DNA of 64,000 bases from Planctomycetota bacterium (GTDB lineage Bacteria; Planctomycetota; Planctomycetia; Pirellulales; Pirellulaceae), in NCBI GenBank assembly GCA_963204965.1, contig CAUJKA010000201.1, positions 39,068 to 103,067 on the forward strand, written 5' to 3'. The translations under genes and the position numbers were made by a program. Below the pieces are notes generated by a model that worked only from the letters and a program-made list of their open reading frames with translations, had not been told where the DNA came from and searched no databases. Shown piece by piece: positions 1 to 10,085 of this stretch; position 1 is the stretch's first letter, and each line of letters opens with the position of its first letter.

Positions 1-97
1 GTCGACCATTTGACAGGCTATTACAACCTCTAGTCAATACCATGCTGGAACTTTGAGGCCTGTGAACGCAGTCGAGAAAGACTCAAGTTTCTTTGAT

Positions 98-478
98 TTA
101 GTCGAGATTCTCCATTTCTGAACGGAAAAAACCTGCAACGTAGCCCAGTGGTGGCAGCAAAATAACGAGGCCCATGCGATAAAACTGATCGCCAGTTCCA
201 ATCGCAAACAGTGCCCAAGCAATCAGGCTTGCCGCTACGAAACCACGAATCCCTCCCGCCAATGGATTTCGAGGAGGCCACAGTCGAACTGATCCGATGA
301 CCATCAATCCGCCCGCAAGAAAGATTGCAATTATCGGGCCGAAGTACTGATGGACTCCCATGGAAACAGCCACCAGCGTCGTGGCAAAGAGTATTTCCAT
401 CAGAGTAACTTGGCGGCGCGTGGCAACCGCAGGTGTTACCGCTTTGCTGCGTTCCATCTCGAAATCATTTTCGATCAT
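98..478 (-). CDS. Small hypothetical membrane protein
   Basis: A 126-residue protein of unknown function. After a polar N-terminus of about 25 residues there are four hydrophobic stretches (around residues 26-41, 46-62, 78-95 and 100-115), so it should sit in the inner membrane with short loops. The ATG at 478 is chosen; an upstream GTG at 499 would add seven residues and lacks support. It is divergent from the oxidoreductase that begins at 696. I recognise no family; small membrane proteins of this shape are common in Planctomycetes. The 97 bases before it hold nothing I can identify. Confidence 0.55.
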   Translation of the reverse strand: MIENDFEMERSKAVTPAVATRRQVTLMEILFATTLVAVSMGVHQYFGPIIAIFLAGGLMVIGSVRLWPPRNPLAGGIRGFVAASLIAWALFAIGTGDQFYRMGLVILLPPLGYVAGFFRSEMENLD

Positions 479-695
479 TGGAATTGCCTCACGAGCCACT
501 TAAGAAACGACGCTACGGTAGGATATTGTCGACAGAAATCGATGGTTTCACAACTGTGCTAGTTCGATTCTCTATATTACGCGAAGTAAGACCAAGCCAC
601 GCCTTCGAGGCTTGCTGCCCTCGCCTCTCAGAGCGTGCCACCCAGTTGTTGTCTCGATCCGCTGATTCTCAAGAAAACTTCATTGTTGGTTTGCC

Positions 696-1700
696 ATGAT
701 TATTGAAAAGTCCATTCGCTGCCTCCTCGTTGAAGAGGTCGATTCGAAGCCTCGTTTAGCTCTTCGCCAATTGGCTCGCGAGCAATTTACCGATGGAAAT
801 GTCACCATTGAAGTAGCCTATTCGTCGCTCAACTTCAAGGATTCGCTTGCATGCCAAGGTCATCGTGGCGTAGTTCGCAAGTTGCCACATGTTCCTGGAA
901 TCGATCTAGCTGGGACGGTCATTCAAAGCGCTAGTCCCGAGATTCAAGTGGGCGAGAAGGTTTTGGTCACTGGCTACGATTTAGGGCAAGGACACTGGGG
1001 TGGTTGGTCCGAAATGGCGTGCGTTCCAGCAGAGTGGATCGTTAAGCTGCCCGAAGGCCTGAGTCTTTACGAATCGATGTTTATTGGCACCGCTGGGTTT
1101 ACAGCGGCTCAGTGTCTGTTCGCTCTTCAGCGCAATGGTGTCCAGCCGCACGATGGACCTATTGTCGTGACAGGATCGACTGGTGGAGTCGGCAGCATCG
1201 CAGTTCGTCTATTAACGCAATGTGGATATGAAGTGGTGGCAGTCACGGGTAAGGCCGAATGCGCCGATGCGCTCAAGCAGTTGGGAGCGTCGCGAGTTCT
1301 CAGCCGCGATCAAATCACCAGTGGCGATGCCTCGCGACCGTTGCTCTCGGCGCAATGGGCTGGAGCCGTGGACACCGTCGGTGGTCCGATCCTCACCGCT
1401 TTGCTCAAGTCGACCAAGTATGGCGGCTGTGTTACCGCTTGCGGATTAGTGGCCGGACATCAACTTGAGATGACGGTCTACCCATTTTTGCTTCGAGGCG
1501 TGAGTTTATGCGGCGTGGCCTCGGCCGACTGCCCCAAGCCTCAGCGGCTCGAGCTATGGAAGCGGCTTGCCAGCGATTGGAAGCCAGGGAAGATGGACCT
1601 TTTGCATCATGAATCTAGCCTTGAACAGTTACCCGAGTTCATTGCCCAGATGTCGCGCGGTGAACTAGCTGGTAGAGTAGTAGTTCGCTGCTCACCGTAG
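696..1700 (+). CDS. YhdH/YhfP-type MDR oxidoreductase (acrylyl-CoA reductase-like)
   Basis: A 334-residue medium-chain dehydrogenase/reductase of the YhdH/AcuI subgroup, NADPH-dependent quinone oxidoreductase-like enzymes whose characterised members reduce acrylyl-CoA. The N-terminal GroES-like domain carries the subgroup motif YSSLNFKDSLA (residues 42-52) and PGIDLAGTV (67-75). The Rossmann domain has VTGSTGGVGSIAV (158-170), the glycine-rich NADP-binding loop. There are no structural zinc cysteines, as expected for this branch. Length is normal for the family (325-335). It stands alone; the next gene begins 80 bases downstream. The substrate here is not known. Confidence 0.88.
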   Translation: MIIEKSIRCLLVEEVDSKPRLALRQLAREQFTDGNVTIEVAYSSLNFKDSLACQGHRGVVRKLPHVPGIDLAGTVIQSASPEIQVGEKVLVTGYDLGQGHWGGWSEMACVPAEWIVKLPEGLSLYESMFIGTAGFTAAQCLFALQRNGVQPHDGPIVVTGSTGGVGSIAVRLLTQCGYEVVAVTGKAECADALKQLGASRVLSRDQITSGDASRPLLSAQWAGAVDTVGGPILTALLKSTKYGGCVTACGLVAGHQLEMTVYPFLLRGVSLCGVASADCPKPQRLELWKRLASDWKPGKMDLLHHESSLEQLPEFIAQMSRGELAGRVVVRCSP

Positions 1701-1780
1701 CTAAGCTAGAATCATTTATCAAAAATCCCACCCTGACAATAACTGCCTTTTTCTAACTGCCTACCTTCGGAACCCACCTC

Positions 1781-2746
1781 ATGACTACAAACTTGCGTTC
1801 TTGTTTCTGCGTTGCTTTGCTCGCGATCGCGTTTGCATCTAATGCAATCGCTCAGCAAGCTGGATCGGCGCCTCTCTTAGACTTACTCAAGAAATCGAAG
1901 ACGACAGTATTTCTCGGCGACAGCATCACAGCTTCGGGACAATACATCGGCATGTTTGAAGCTTGGCTGCTTACTCAAGGTTGGGAGAGTAAGCCGAAGT
2001 TCATCGACGCGGGCCTGTCCAGCGAAACAGTCTCGGGGTTGAGCGAAGATGGTCATGCTGGTGGGCAGTTTCCGCGACCAGATCTTGCCGAGCGACTGGA
2101 TCGCGTCTTAGCTGCGACCAAGCCCGACTTGGTTTTTGCCTGTTACGGGATGAACTGTGGAATCTATCTACCGCTGGATGAAAAGCGATTCGAAGCCTAT
2201 CGCAATGGATATCAGCAGCTCAAGAAAAAGGTTGAGGCCACGGGAGCTCAGCTCATTGTCATTACGCCTCCATTTTACGATGACCTACGAAAGCCGCTGG
2301 AAGGCTTCTCTTACAATGGAGTGCTCGACCAGTATTCCAAGTGGTTGGTATCACAGCGCGAGCAAGGATGGCGGGTCATCGATCTGCATACAGCCATGAC
2401 CAACGAGATTCTGGAACGACGTAAGAGCGAGCCTACATTCACCGTTCAGCCCGATGCTGTCCATCCCAACGACGCCGGGCACTGGTGCCTGGCCAAGCAC
2501 TTTGTACAAGGCTTGGGTGGAAAGCTATCTTCAGATGCTAGTCCACAAGAAATGCTCAAAGCCAGCGGCCTGCCGCTTGAAGTTCTTGCGTTGACCCAGA
2601 AACGCGTCGACCTGCTGCGCAATGCGTATGTTGCTGCGGCCGGACATAAGCGACCCGGCGTTGCCAAAGGGCTGCCAATTGACGAAGCCGAGGCAAAGGC
2701 CGCGGAGATCACCGCTGAAATTCAAAAGCTGGTTGCGAAGAAATAG
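1781..2746 (+). CDS. Secreted SGNH/GDSL-family hydrolase
   Basis: A 321-residue exported esterase-type hydrolase. Residues 1-24 form a signal peptide ending in an Ala-x-Ala-like site (NAIAQ). The SGNH blocks are visible: nucleophile Ser in FLGDSIT (44-50), the oxyanion glycine region near GLSSETVSG (78-86), the Asn block YGMNCG (122-127) and the catalytic pair DAVHPND (225-231). The C-terminal 70 residues are a helical, Lys/Ala-rich extension seen in planctomycete relatives that may act on esterified sugars or polysaccharides. No sugar-binding domain is visible, so the substrate is open. Confidence 0.85.
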   Translation: MTTNLRSCFCVALLAIAFASNAIAQQAGSAPLLDLLKKSKTTVFLGDSITASGQYIGMFEAWLLTQGWESKPKFIDAGLSSETVSGLSEDGHAGGQFPRPDLAERLDRVLAATKPDLVFACYGMNCGIYLPLDEKRFEAYRNGYQQLKKKVEATGAQLIVITPPFYDDLRKPLEGFSYNGVLDQYSKWLVSQREQGWRVIDLHTAMTNEILERRKSEPTFTVQPDAVHPNDAGHWCLAKHFVQGLGGKLSSDASPQEMLKASGLPLEVLALTQKRVDLLRNAYVAAAGHKRPGVAKGLPIDEAEAKAAEITAEIQKLVAKK

Positions 2747-2773
2747 TCGTCCTCGCGATGGAGTTAAGTCACA

Positions 2774-3964
2774 CTACTTGCGAAGCTGGAACAGTTGGAA
2801 CTTTAAGTATCGCAACTCGGGCATAGCAAGCGGCGTAGGATGATCGATGGGTAAGCTGTGGTCGGCGATCAGTTGAGCCACTCGTCGCGCCTTACCAATG
2901 CCTTCCAGGTTAGCCTGTGTGAAAAGAGCCGCATCAACGTGGCTGGAACACGAAGCCAAGGCCAATAGTCCACCGGGCTCAACAACACTTGCGGAAAGCT
3001 GAGCGAGTCGCGAGTAGGCTGCGAGTGCTTTGCTTTGTGTTTGCTGGCTGGGAGCGAAGGATGGTGGATCGCAGATGACTAAGTTCCATCGTTGACCGTT
3101 GGATTGTGCGGCTTCAAGATACTCAAAACAGTCGGCAACGATGCCTTGATGACTTGCGCCAGGCAGGTTATTCATTAACCAGTGGTCGCTGGCGGCGCGG
3201 ATTGCCGGCGCAGCGACATCTACCGAAGTTACGCTTTGCGCGCCGCCCATTCCGGCGGCAATCGAAAACCCGCCGCTGAAGCTGAAGAGATTCAGCACCG
3301 TTCGATTGTTGGCGAGCGACTTGACCAACCAACGATTGTCGCGCTGATCAAGAAAGAACCCTGTCTTTTGTCCATGGACAACATCGGCGGTGAAGAGCAT
3401 GCCGTTCTCAAGGAACGTAATCGGTTCTGTCGGCAATTGTCCGTAGATCGATCTTCCAGAAGTTCCGCGGCCGCGCGGACGATGAATGACTCGCGATAGA
3501 TTCAATCGCTGCGCAAGCCACTTTCCAATCGCGTCGGCATCGTAAAAATCTTCGGGAGCTCCACCGTCCAACTTGATCACGGCAACATCGGCGTAGCGAT
3601 CGACAATTAGCCCAGGTAGGCAGTCCCCTTCTCCGGCGATGACTCGATAGCCTGTCGTCTGCTGATCGAAGAAAGAGGTGCGAAGCTGAATCGCTGCCTC
3701 CAATCTTTCCGTCATCCATGCGTCATCGAGGGCATAGGGCTTCTCTGTGCGACAAATTCGAACCGCGATCGGGTGCTCGCGCGAGTAGATGCCGCTGGCA
3801 ATGGCCTCGCCACGGCGATCGATGATTCTTGCGATCGAGCCGGATGCGGCTTGGGGTAGATCGATTGCATCGGAAAAAAGCCAAGCATGGCCGCGCTTGA
3901 TCGATCGAACTAAATCTTTATTGAGATTTACAGAGATCGTTTTGACAGGTCGGGTCAAGGACAT
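2774..3964 (-). CDS. Class I rRNA methyltransferase, RlmI-like
   Basis: A 396-residue SAM-dependent methyltransferase of the RlmI family; E. coli RlmI makes m5C1962 in 23S rRNA. The N-terminus (about 8-85) is a PUA RNA-binding domain with the family pattern RGHAWLFSDAI. The Rossmann catalytic domain has LNLFSFSGGFSIAA (motif I), DVAAP and the active-site loop ICDPPSFAPS (motif IV), followed by ALASCSSHVD carrying the catalytic cysteine region. Length equals the family norm. It is convergent with the SGNH hydrolase, with 27 bases between stops. The exact target nucleotide is inferred only from family. Confidence 0.9.
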   Translation of the reverse strand: MSLTRPVKTISVNLNKDLVRSIKRGHAWLFSDAIDLPQAASGSIARIIDRRGEAIASGIYSREHPIAVRICRTEKPYALDDAWMTERLEAAIQLRTSFFDQQTTGYRVIAGEGDCLPGLIVDRYADVAVIKLDGGAPEDFYDADAIGKWLAQRLNLSRVIHRPRGRGTSGRSIYGQLPTEPITFLENGMLFTADVVHGQKTGFFLDQRDNRWLVKSLANNRTVLNLFSFSGGFSIAAGMGGAQSVTSVDVAAPAIRAASDHWLMNNLPGASHQGIVADCFEYLEAAQSNGQRWNLVICDPPSFAPSQQTQSKALAAYSRLAQLSASVVEPGGLLALASCSSHVDAALFTQANLEGIGKARRVAQLIADHSLPIDHPTPLAMPELRYLKFQLFQLRK

Positions 3965-3994
3965 TGAGTAGTTTCAGTGGTCGAGTAGTCGCCG

Positions 3995-5188
3995 TTATCG
4001 AGCGAGTAAGACGATCGCGAATACGATCAGAGCAATCACTAGGATAATTGCGATTACGAGCGCCGTGATTCTTTTCGCTGAAACTGGCTTCTCCCCAGCA
4101 ATCTTTCCCGTTTGCCCGTTGACCAAGAAGCGGAAAACCTTGTCCTTATAGCGGTAGCTGAGCACATGTACGGGGAGGAGGACTAAATCGCTGCCGTTGA
4201 TCGTTAACTGCGTGTTGACTCGAAGATTGCTCTGCGTGTCGCCGGGAAGGAAGTAAGCGATTTCCTTCTCTTGCCGACTACGAAACTCTTCCATGGCCTT
4301 TTCAGCGGCCAAATCGCGATCGATCGAATACTCTTCAGCCATCCAACCGGCTAAGTAGTGCGGACGAAACCGGACCAACGAGCTCATCTGATACGGCTGA
4401 ATAGAGCGAGATTCCTCTAAGTTGATTCCACGCGTGGCTGGAACCATGAAGCCAAAGTAGTATCGATGATGTTCGCCCTGAAGTGGAAACCACTCCGTCT
4501 CGCGGACCTGTCGAGTATGTGTGTGAGTCTTTCCGTCAGCCCCTTTGGTCGTATAGGTTTCGGTGTGGTACCAGTACTGGCCAATTTGCGAGGCCCAAGT
4601 GCTCTCCGCATACATTGAAAAATGCCAGAAAGGCAAGTAAACGCCGCGCTGCTTATCGGCGATCGCTTGTTCGGCAAGATCGCCGGGGCGGAACCAGGAA
4701 TTTTCCTTAAGCCAGCTCCAGAACTTTTCTTTCGCCTGCTCGGCAGTCACCGCAAAGCCAATCACAAACTCGGGTCGCTGTCGTCCTTCGGCCAGTGGTA
4801 TTTCCACGACGATGTTGGTGTCACAGAACGGACAAACGAAACTGCGTTGATCCAAACTGGTTGCTACTTCAGCGCCACAACTCTTGCACTGCAATACGTG
4901 TGTTGGAACTGCGGTCTGGTCACTGCCGCTGCCACCAGGAACGACAATATCTTCGTCTGGCGATTCGAGGAGTGTCCCGCAGGCCGCACAAAAGCGACTG
5001 GACCCTTCGCGTGGAGCGCCGCAAGCTTGGCAAGGTGCGCCGACGGGAGCTCCAGGTACAACGCCGTTGACTTCCGTGTGAATCAACGACGAATTTTGAT
5101 CCCACTCCTGCAGCTTTGTCGAAACCAGTTGGGCTTCGACAATCTCTGCATCGACGATGGAATCAGTTGTGTTGAAAGGATTGGCCAT
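3995..5188 (-). CDS. Double zinc-ribbon membrane protein
   Basis: A 397-residue protein of unknown function. Four CxxC knuckles in two pairs form zinc ribbons near the N-terminus (PCQACG with FCAACG, then CKSCG with CPFCD). The middle is rich in aromatic residues and contains YLPFWHFSMYAESTW and a Tyr/His-rich segment, a pattern seen in TFIIB-zinc-finger-domain proteins of bacteria. One transmembrane helix closes the chain (last 25 residues). The ATG at 5188 begins MANPFNTTDS; an upstream start at 5290 would add 34 residues that look non-coding. It lies 30 bases downstream of the rRNA methyltransferase's start, on the same strand. Confidence 0.75.
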   Translation of the reverse strand: MANPFNTTDSIVDAEIVEAQLVSTKLQEWDQNSSLIHTEVNGVVPGAPVGAPCQACGAPREGSSRFCAACGTLLESPDEDIVVPGGSGSDQTAVPTHVLQCKSCGAEVATSLDQRSFVCPFCDTNIVVEIPLAEGRQRPEFVIGFAVTAEQAKEKFWSWLKENSWFRPGDLAEQAIADKQRGVYLPFWHFSMYAESTWASQIGQYWYHTETYTTKGADGKTHTHTRQVRETEWFPLQGEHHRYYFGFMVPATRGINLEESRSIQPYQMSSLVRFRPHYLAGWMAEEYSIDRDLAAEKAMEEFRSRQEKEIAYFLPGDTQSNLRVNTQLTINGSDLVLLPVHVLSYRYKDKVFRFLVNGQTGKIAGEKPVSAKRITALVIAIILVIALIVFAIVLLAR

Positions 5189-5469
5189 GAGTAAAACGTG
5201 GTGGGCTCGATCAAGAGTATTGGAATCAGGGAATAATCGTACCGAACACAACTGGCCTTTGAAGTTCTGGTTTGTAGATTGCTTGACCAATTCGCGAGAA
5301 ACTTTCTCAATCTAGCCCAATCCGTACTACTGTGCCTTGCCCGAAACTAGAAGTATCGAGAAATATTCCTGGCCCAAAGACCAATCTGCTAAGATAGTCA
5401 GCGAATACACGGTATTCCGCCCAGCCTTTTCCAACCCTGCCTTCCTCGAATTTTCTCGCGAGGTCCCAC

Positions 5470-7371
5470 ATGATGCGACGATTCGTCCTCAACTTCTGCG
5501 CCTTAGTTTGGTTGCCAATTGGGATGCCGATTTGTTTGATAATTTGCTTGACCGCGACACGTTCTTATGCGATCCAAGCGGAAGCGATTCCAGCAGAATC
5601 AAAACAATCGGAAGCGACGCCAACTTCATCGATTTTGCCAGCGGAAACAGTCGTCTATGTCCAATTGGACCCACTGCGAAATCTAATCGATCACCCTGTA
5701 CGCAAAAGAATCGAAACCTCGGATGCCTTTCAAGAGATCTGGAAGAGCCCTGGAGTACTCAAGCTGCGCACCGGTATTGGCCTTGCCGAATTTGCCATGG
5801 GGGAAAAGCTTGAATCCATGCTTCGACGCATCAGCCATGATGGAATCGATTTAGCCGTCGACGGCAAGACACAAGGTGCCGTACTCATCGCTCACACTGA
5901 GAATCAGAAATGGCTTGAGTCGTACATTGCCAAGTTGGTTAAACTGGCTAACGACGATGCTCAAAAGAACAAACGACCGAGTAATATCAAAGAGGCTGAG
6001 TATCGCGGCTTGAAAGGCTACGAAGTCGAAAAAACGATCGTCGTTCAGCTTGATCATCGTCTGTTGATAACCAACAAGTCCGAGCTTGCGAAATCAATCA
6101 TCGATCGTTGGCTCGACAAGACGCAGGATGGCTTAGCATTTCAAGCCGGATTCAAGACAGCTTGGAGCGAGCTTGAGTCGAATTCCAAAACCAAGACAAG
6201 TGAGTCTTCAAACAGTATCGCTAAGATTTATGTGGATGTGGATCGGTTGCGGCAAGCGGGAGTCGCCAAGGAGTTGTTTCAAGGCAAAGCCAACGACTTC
6301 GGAGCAGAGTTACTTTTCGGAGGACTTCTGGCAAATTTGCATAAGACTCCTTACCTAGTTGGAAATTTGCAAACCAACGGCAACGAGATAACTTTTCGAG
6401 CTTCGACCCCACACGATAAGGCTTGGCTGGGGAAATCACGAGAGTTTTTCGCTGGACCCGATGGCAGTGGACAAGCTTTGCCAATGTTGATGCCGACTGG
6501 AACACTGGGAAGTGTCAGCGCCTACCGGAACGTTTCGCAGATGTGGCTACGAGCCGGCGACTTGTTCGACCAACAAGTCAATGATCAACTGGCTCAGGCG
6601 GACAACACACTGACTACATTGTTCTCTGGTCGCGACTTCGGGGAAGATATTTTGGGGATGCTTGAGCCCGAAATGCGTTTGGTCGCCTCGCGGCAGGTTT
6701 TCGATGATGGCGATCCGGTCCCGGCCATCAAGCTTCCTGGCTTTGCTCTCGTAGCTAAACTTAAAGATCCCAAAATGAAGCCCGAGCTGAAGAGAATCTA
6801 CCAGAGCTTCATCGGATTCCTGAATGTCACTGGCGCACAAACCGGACAGCCCCAGTTCGATTTGGACATGGAGACCAGCGATCACGCACAGTTCTACACA
6901 GCCAAGTACGTTTTCGAGGTCGATAGAAAGAAACGCGAAGAATCGCCTATTCAATTCAACTTTAGCCCGTGCTTAGCCTTCGTCGATGATGCGGTGGTTC
7001 TCTCCAGCACAATCACTTTAGCGAAGCAGGTAGCTGTGTCGCTGAGCAGTCCTGGGCAAACGACTTCTGACTCATCGGCGGCAGGCTCAACGGTATCTAG
7101 TTCGCCAGCATTAAGTACAACCGCAGCCAATACAGTTCTACAGATCGATGCGCAGGCCGTTAAGAGTATCCTACAAGACAATCGCAATCACTTGATCTCC
7201 CAGAACATGCTTGAGAAGGGCCATTCCAAGAAAGAGGCTGAACTGGAAACCGATACGTTGCTGTCGCTGGTTGACTTGCTGGACAATGCGAAGCTTAAGT
7301 TAAGCTTTCACCAGTCGGCAACGCTCGAAATTTCTGCATCGTTTCGAGAGAATTCGAAGGAGGCACCATGA
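5470..7371 (+). CDS. Secreted hypothetical protein upstream of the DUF1800/DUF1501 pair
   Basis: A 633-residue exported protein with a strong N-terminal signal/anchor (residues 1-35). The body starts with the pattern ILPAETVVYVQLDPL and alternates helices and strands, resembling large planctomycete proteins of unknown function that sit ahead of DUF1800/DUF1501 genes. A Ser/Thr/Ala-rich linker (about 530-560) precedes the C-terminal helix. The stop codon overlaps the start of the DUF1800 gene (ATGA at 7368-7371) and an AAGGAGG ribosome site lies just before, so the three genes are translationally coupled. No catalytic motif seen. Confidence 0.75.
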   Translation: MMRRFVLNFCALVWLPIGMPICLIICLTATRSYAIQAEAIPAESKQSEATPTSSILPAETVVYVQLDPLRNLIDHPVRKRIETSDAFQEIWKSPGVLKLRTGIGLAEFAMGEKLESMLRRISHDGIDLAVDGKTQGAVLIAHTENQKWLESYIAKLVKLANDDAQKNKRPSNIKEAEYRGLKGYEVEKTIVVQLDHRLLITNKSELAKSIIDRWLDKTQDGLAFQAGFKTAWSELESNSKTKTSESSNSIAKIYVDVDRLRQAGVAKELFQGKANDFGAELLFGGLLANLHKTPYLVGNLQTNGNEITFRASTPHDKAWLGKSREFFAGPDGSGQALPMLMPTGTLGSVSAYRNVSQMWLRAGDLFDQQVNDQLAQADNTLTTLFSGRDFGEDILGMLEPEMRLVASRQVFDDGDPVPAIKLPGFALVAKLKDPKMKPELKRIYQSFIGFLNVTGAQTGQPQFDLDMETSDHAQFYTAKYVFEVDRKKREESPIQFNFSPCLAFVDDAVVLSSTITLAKQVAVSLSSPGQTTSDSSAAGSTVSSSPALSTTAANTVLQIDAQAVKSILQDNRNHLISQNMLEKGHSKKEAELETDTLLSLVDLLDNAKLKLSFHQSATLEISASFRENSKEAP

Positions 7372-8750
7372 GCACGATAGAACTCAATCGTGACACTCCG
7401 TTGGATTCGATCGATCCAGCTTGGGCCTGGCAGCCTTGGACACCATCTACGGAGGAGCCTTGGGATCGTCGCCGAGCTGCCTTGTTCTTTCGTCGCGCAG
7501 CATTCGGAGCAAGTGCAGTTGAAATTGACAATGCGCTGAAAGGTTCGTTTGAGAAACTGCTCGACGATGTATTTAGTGCGAGTAAGTCAACTGAGTTTGA
7601 AGAGCAATCCACGGCAATTGCCAAATCGGTTCTAGCAACTGGCGACCCGCAACAACTTGCTAGGTGGTGGATTCACAGAATGCTCTACAGTCCGGATACA
7701 TTGCGAGAGAAGCTGACACTTTTCTGGCATGGACATTTTGCTACTGGTGCAGAAAAAGTGCTGGACGCCCAGCTGATGTATGAGCAGAACGAACTTCTGC
7801 GCAAGTTAGCACTGGGGGATTTTCGCGAGACGGTTCAGTCGATCTCCAAAGACCCTGCAATGTTGATCTATTTGGATAGCGTGACCAATCGTAAGGCACA
7901 TGCTAACGAAAACTACGCCAGAGAGTTGATGGAGTTGTTCTGCCTGGGCGAAGGTAACTACACGGAAGTTGATGTTCAGGAGCTAGCGAAGTGCTTCACG
8001 GGCTGGGAGATTCGTCGGAAGCAATTTCGCTTCAACAGTTACCAGCACGATGAGGGCCTCAAGTCGATATTGGGCAATCCATCTATTGAATCCGGGGAAC
8101 AAGCAATCGACCATATCCTCCAGCAGCCGTCGATGGCTTTGTTCATCTGTGGCAAACTCTTTCGCTTTTTTGTTTGTGACGAACCGACCCCGCCGATTCA
8201 ACTGCTTGAGCCTCTCGCCGAGCGATTCCGCCGTGATAAGCTCAACCTGGAAGGCTTAGTCAGAACGATCGTTGGCAGCCGATTGATGATGTCGAACTGG
8301 AGTCTCGGCAAAAAGATTCGTTCTCCTTTGGAGTTAGTCATCGGTTTCTTGAGAACGCTCGAAGCATCGACGGGATTGGATCGTGTCGTCGATCGGCTTC
8401 GCGAAATTGGTCAGGGGCTGTTTTATCCTCCCAACGTAAAAGGTTGGGACGGAGGAAGAGCTTGGATCAATTCATCGACACTCGTTGGCCGCGCGAACTT
8501 GATTCATTTTTTGGTGCATCACGAGACCACGCGGTTTTCGGGCGGTTCTCTTGCCAACTTCGCCACAAAACTAAGCGGGCAAGATGTCGAAAAATTTCTA
8601 ATCAGCCTCGACGAATTGTTGCTTGCGCAGCCACTTCACGAATCCAATAGAAAATTTATCCTACAGAAGACGGCTTCACTGAACAGTGATGCCAAGTACC
8701 GCGAGATTCTCGGCATGTTCGCCACGCTACCCATTTTCCAGCTATCTTAG
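7368..8750 (+). CDS. DUF1800 family protein
   Basis: A 460-residue DUF1800 protein. Typical patterns are FFRRAAFGAS near the N-terminus, LTLFWHGHFATG (around 116-127), NYARELMELFCLG (around 181-193) and FYPPNVKGWDGGRAWI near residue 350. Length is typical. DUF1800 and DUF1501 genes are nearly always adjacent and are abundant in Planctomycetes; the biochemical role is not established, though an envelope or extracellular role is usually assumed. Start overlaps the preceding stop by four bases with a good Shine-Dalgarno; the DUF1501 gene follows after 17 bases. Confidence 0.92.
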   Translation: MSTIELNRDTPLDSIDPAWAWQPWTPSTEEPWDRRRAALFFRRAAFGASAVEIDNALKGSFEKLLDDVFSASKSTEFEEQSTAIAKSVLATGDPQQLARWWIHRMLYSPDTLREKLTLFWHGHFATGAEKVLDAQLMYEQNELLRKLALGDFRETVQSISKDPAMLIYLDSVTNRKAHANENYARELMELFCLGEGNYTEVDVQELAKCFTGWEIRRKQFRFNSYQHDEGLKSILGNPSIESGEQAIDHILQQPSMALFICGKLFRFFVCDEPTPPIQLLEPLAERFRRDKLNLEGLVRTIVGSRLMMSNWSLGKKIRSPLELVIGFLRTLEASTGLDRVVDRLREIGQGLFYPPNVKGWDGGRAWINSSTLVGRANLIHFLVHHETTRFSGGSLANFATKLSGQDVEKFLISLDELLLAQPLHESNRKFILQKTASLNSDAKYREILGMFATLPIFQLS

Positions 8751-8767
8751 TCTCCAAGGATCGAAGC

Positions 8768-10006
8768 ATGACACGAAGTAAGTTGGCTAGGCGAGATTTT
8801 TTGACCAGCGCCTCGGCAGCCGGATGTGGCTTGGCAATAGGAGCTGGTTTGCCAGGACCTTGGATGCAAGCGCTGGCCAATTCGGCGACTGAGCAAGATC
8901 GAGTGCTCGTGGTCATTCAATTGTCGGGCGGAAACGATGGGCTGAACACTGTTGTGCCGTATCGCGATGAAGCCTATCGAAAAGCACGTCCAAAACTTGG
9001 CATTGCCGCTGCCGAAGTCCGCAAGATCAACGACTATATCGGTTTCCATCCGGCGCTCGAAGGTGTCAGTCAATTGATGGAAAGCGGTCGATTTAGCATC
9101 GTTCAAGGAGTTGGTTATCCTGCTCCCAATCGTTCACACTTTGAATCGATGGACATTTGGCACACTTGCCATAATAAGAAAGATCGATCACCGGAGGGTT
9201 GGTTAGGACGCTGGATCGCCAATGCGCAGAGCGAGGCCCATCAAGATTCTCTCGGACTGCATCTCGGCGGCGAACAACAACCGTTGGCCCTTGTTGGACG
9301 AGGCGTTCAAGTTCCTTCGGTAGCTTCGATCAACCAATTTCGCTGGAATGTTCAACCCACCGATGTAACGAGCCGCGAAAATTCCAGAATGGAGAAGCAA
9401 CCGATCGACAAGAGTCAGTCGATCGACCTGCTCAATTTCGTTCAATCCAGCACTGCATCAGCGCTGGAGGCCAGCCAGCGTTTAGAGTCAGCGCTTAAGA
9501 GTCCCGAAGCGGGAGGCGAATTTCCTAAAAGTCCTCTGGGCGAAAAGCTGCGAGTCATTTCGCGTCTAATCTCCGCCGGACTATCGACGCGAGTTTACTA
9601 TGTGACGTTGGACGGATTCGACACGCATTCGCAACAGCCGCTGGCTCACGCCGGACTGCTTAGGCAATGGTCAGAGGCACTGACGGCATTCGTTGAACGC
9701 ATGGAAGCCGCTGGACAGGCGGACCGTGTCGCGGTGATGACATTCAGTGAGTTTGGGCGGAGAGTTGCAGAGAATGCCAGCGAGGGAACAGATCATGGTG
9801 CCGCAGCGCCACTCTTTTTTGCCGGTCCCAAGATTCCTCAGCAAATCGTCGGGGAAATTCCGAATTTGACCGATTTAGAAGATGGAGATATCAAGTTCAA
9901 GATCGACTTCCGACAGGTCTACGCTAGTGTCATCGAGCAATGGTTTGGCGGCAATAGCACACCCATTCTCGGCGAATCGTACTCAAGTTTGAAGCTCTTT
10001 AGCTAG
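8768..10006 (+). CDS. DUF1501 family protein, Tat-exported
   Basis: A 412-residue DUF1501 protein, sulfatase/alkaline-phosphatase-fold related. The N-terminus KLARRDFLTSASAAG is a twin-arginine export signal. Family patterns seen include IQLSGGNDGLNTVVPY (about 50-65), GYPAPNRSHFESMDIWH (about 117-133), LDGFDTHSQQ and TFSEFGRRVAENASEGTDHG. An AAGGA ribosome site precedes the ATG. Last gene of the three-gene unit 5470-10006. Function of the family is not known; relatives are often paired with DUF1800 and predicted to work outside the cytoplasm. Confidence 0.93.
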   Translation: MTRSKLARRDFLTSASAAGCGLAIGAGLPGPWMQALANSATEQDRVLVVIQLSGGNDGLNTVVPYRDEAYRKARPKLGIAAAEVRKINDYIGFHPALEGVSQLMESGRFSIVQGVGYPAPNRSHFESMDIWHTCHNKKDRSPEGWLGRWIANAQSEAHQDSLGLHLGGEQQPLALVGRGVQVPSVASINQFRWNVQPTDVTSRENSRMEKQPIDKSQSIDLLNFVQSSTASALEASQRLESALKSPEAGGEFPKSPLGEKLRVISRLISAGLSTRVYYVTLDGFDTHSQQPLAHAGLLRQWSEALTAFVERMEAAGQADRVAVMTFSEFGRRVAENASEGTDHGAAAPLFFAGPKIPQQIVGEIPNLTDLEDGDIKFKIDFRQVYASVIEQWFGGNSTPILGESYSSLKLFS

Positions 10007-10055
10007 TTACATTCAATTCGGACTGTTTACGGGAATCGGCACGGGGTCGCTCGGA

Positions 10056-10085
10056 ACGAGGCAGCCCAATACGAGGCAGCCCAGT
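10056..10085. repeat. Two-copy 15-bp tandem repeat
   Basis: The unit ACGAGGCAGCCCAAT occurs twice in tandem with one difference (last A to G). It lies in the gap between the DUF1501 and PTPS-like genes, 51 bases after a stop codon. No obvious secondary structure or function. Confidence 0.7.
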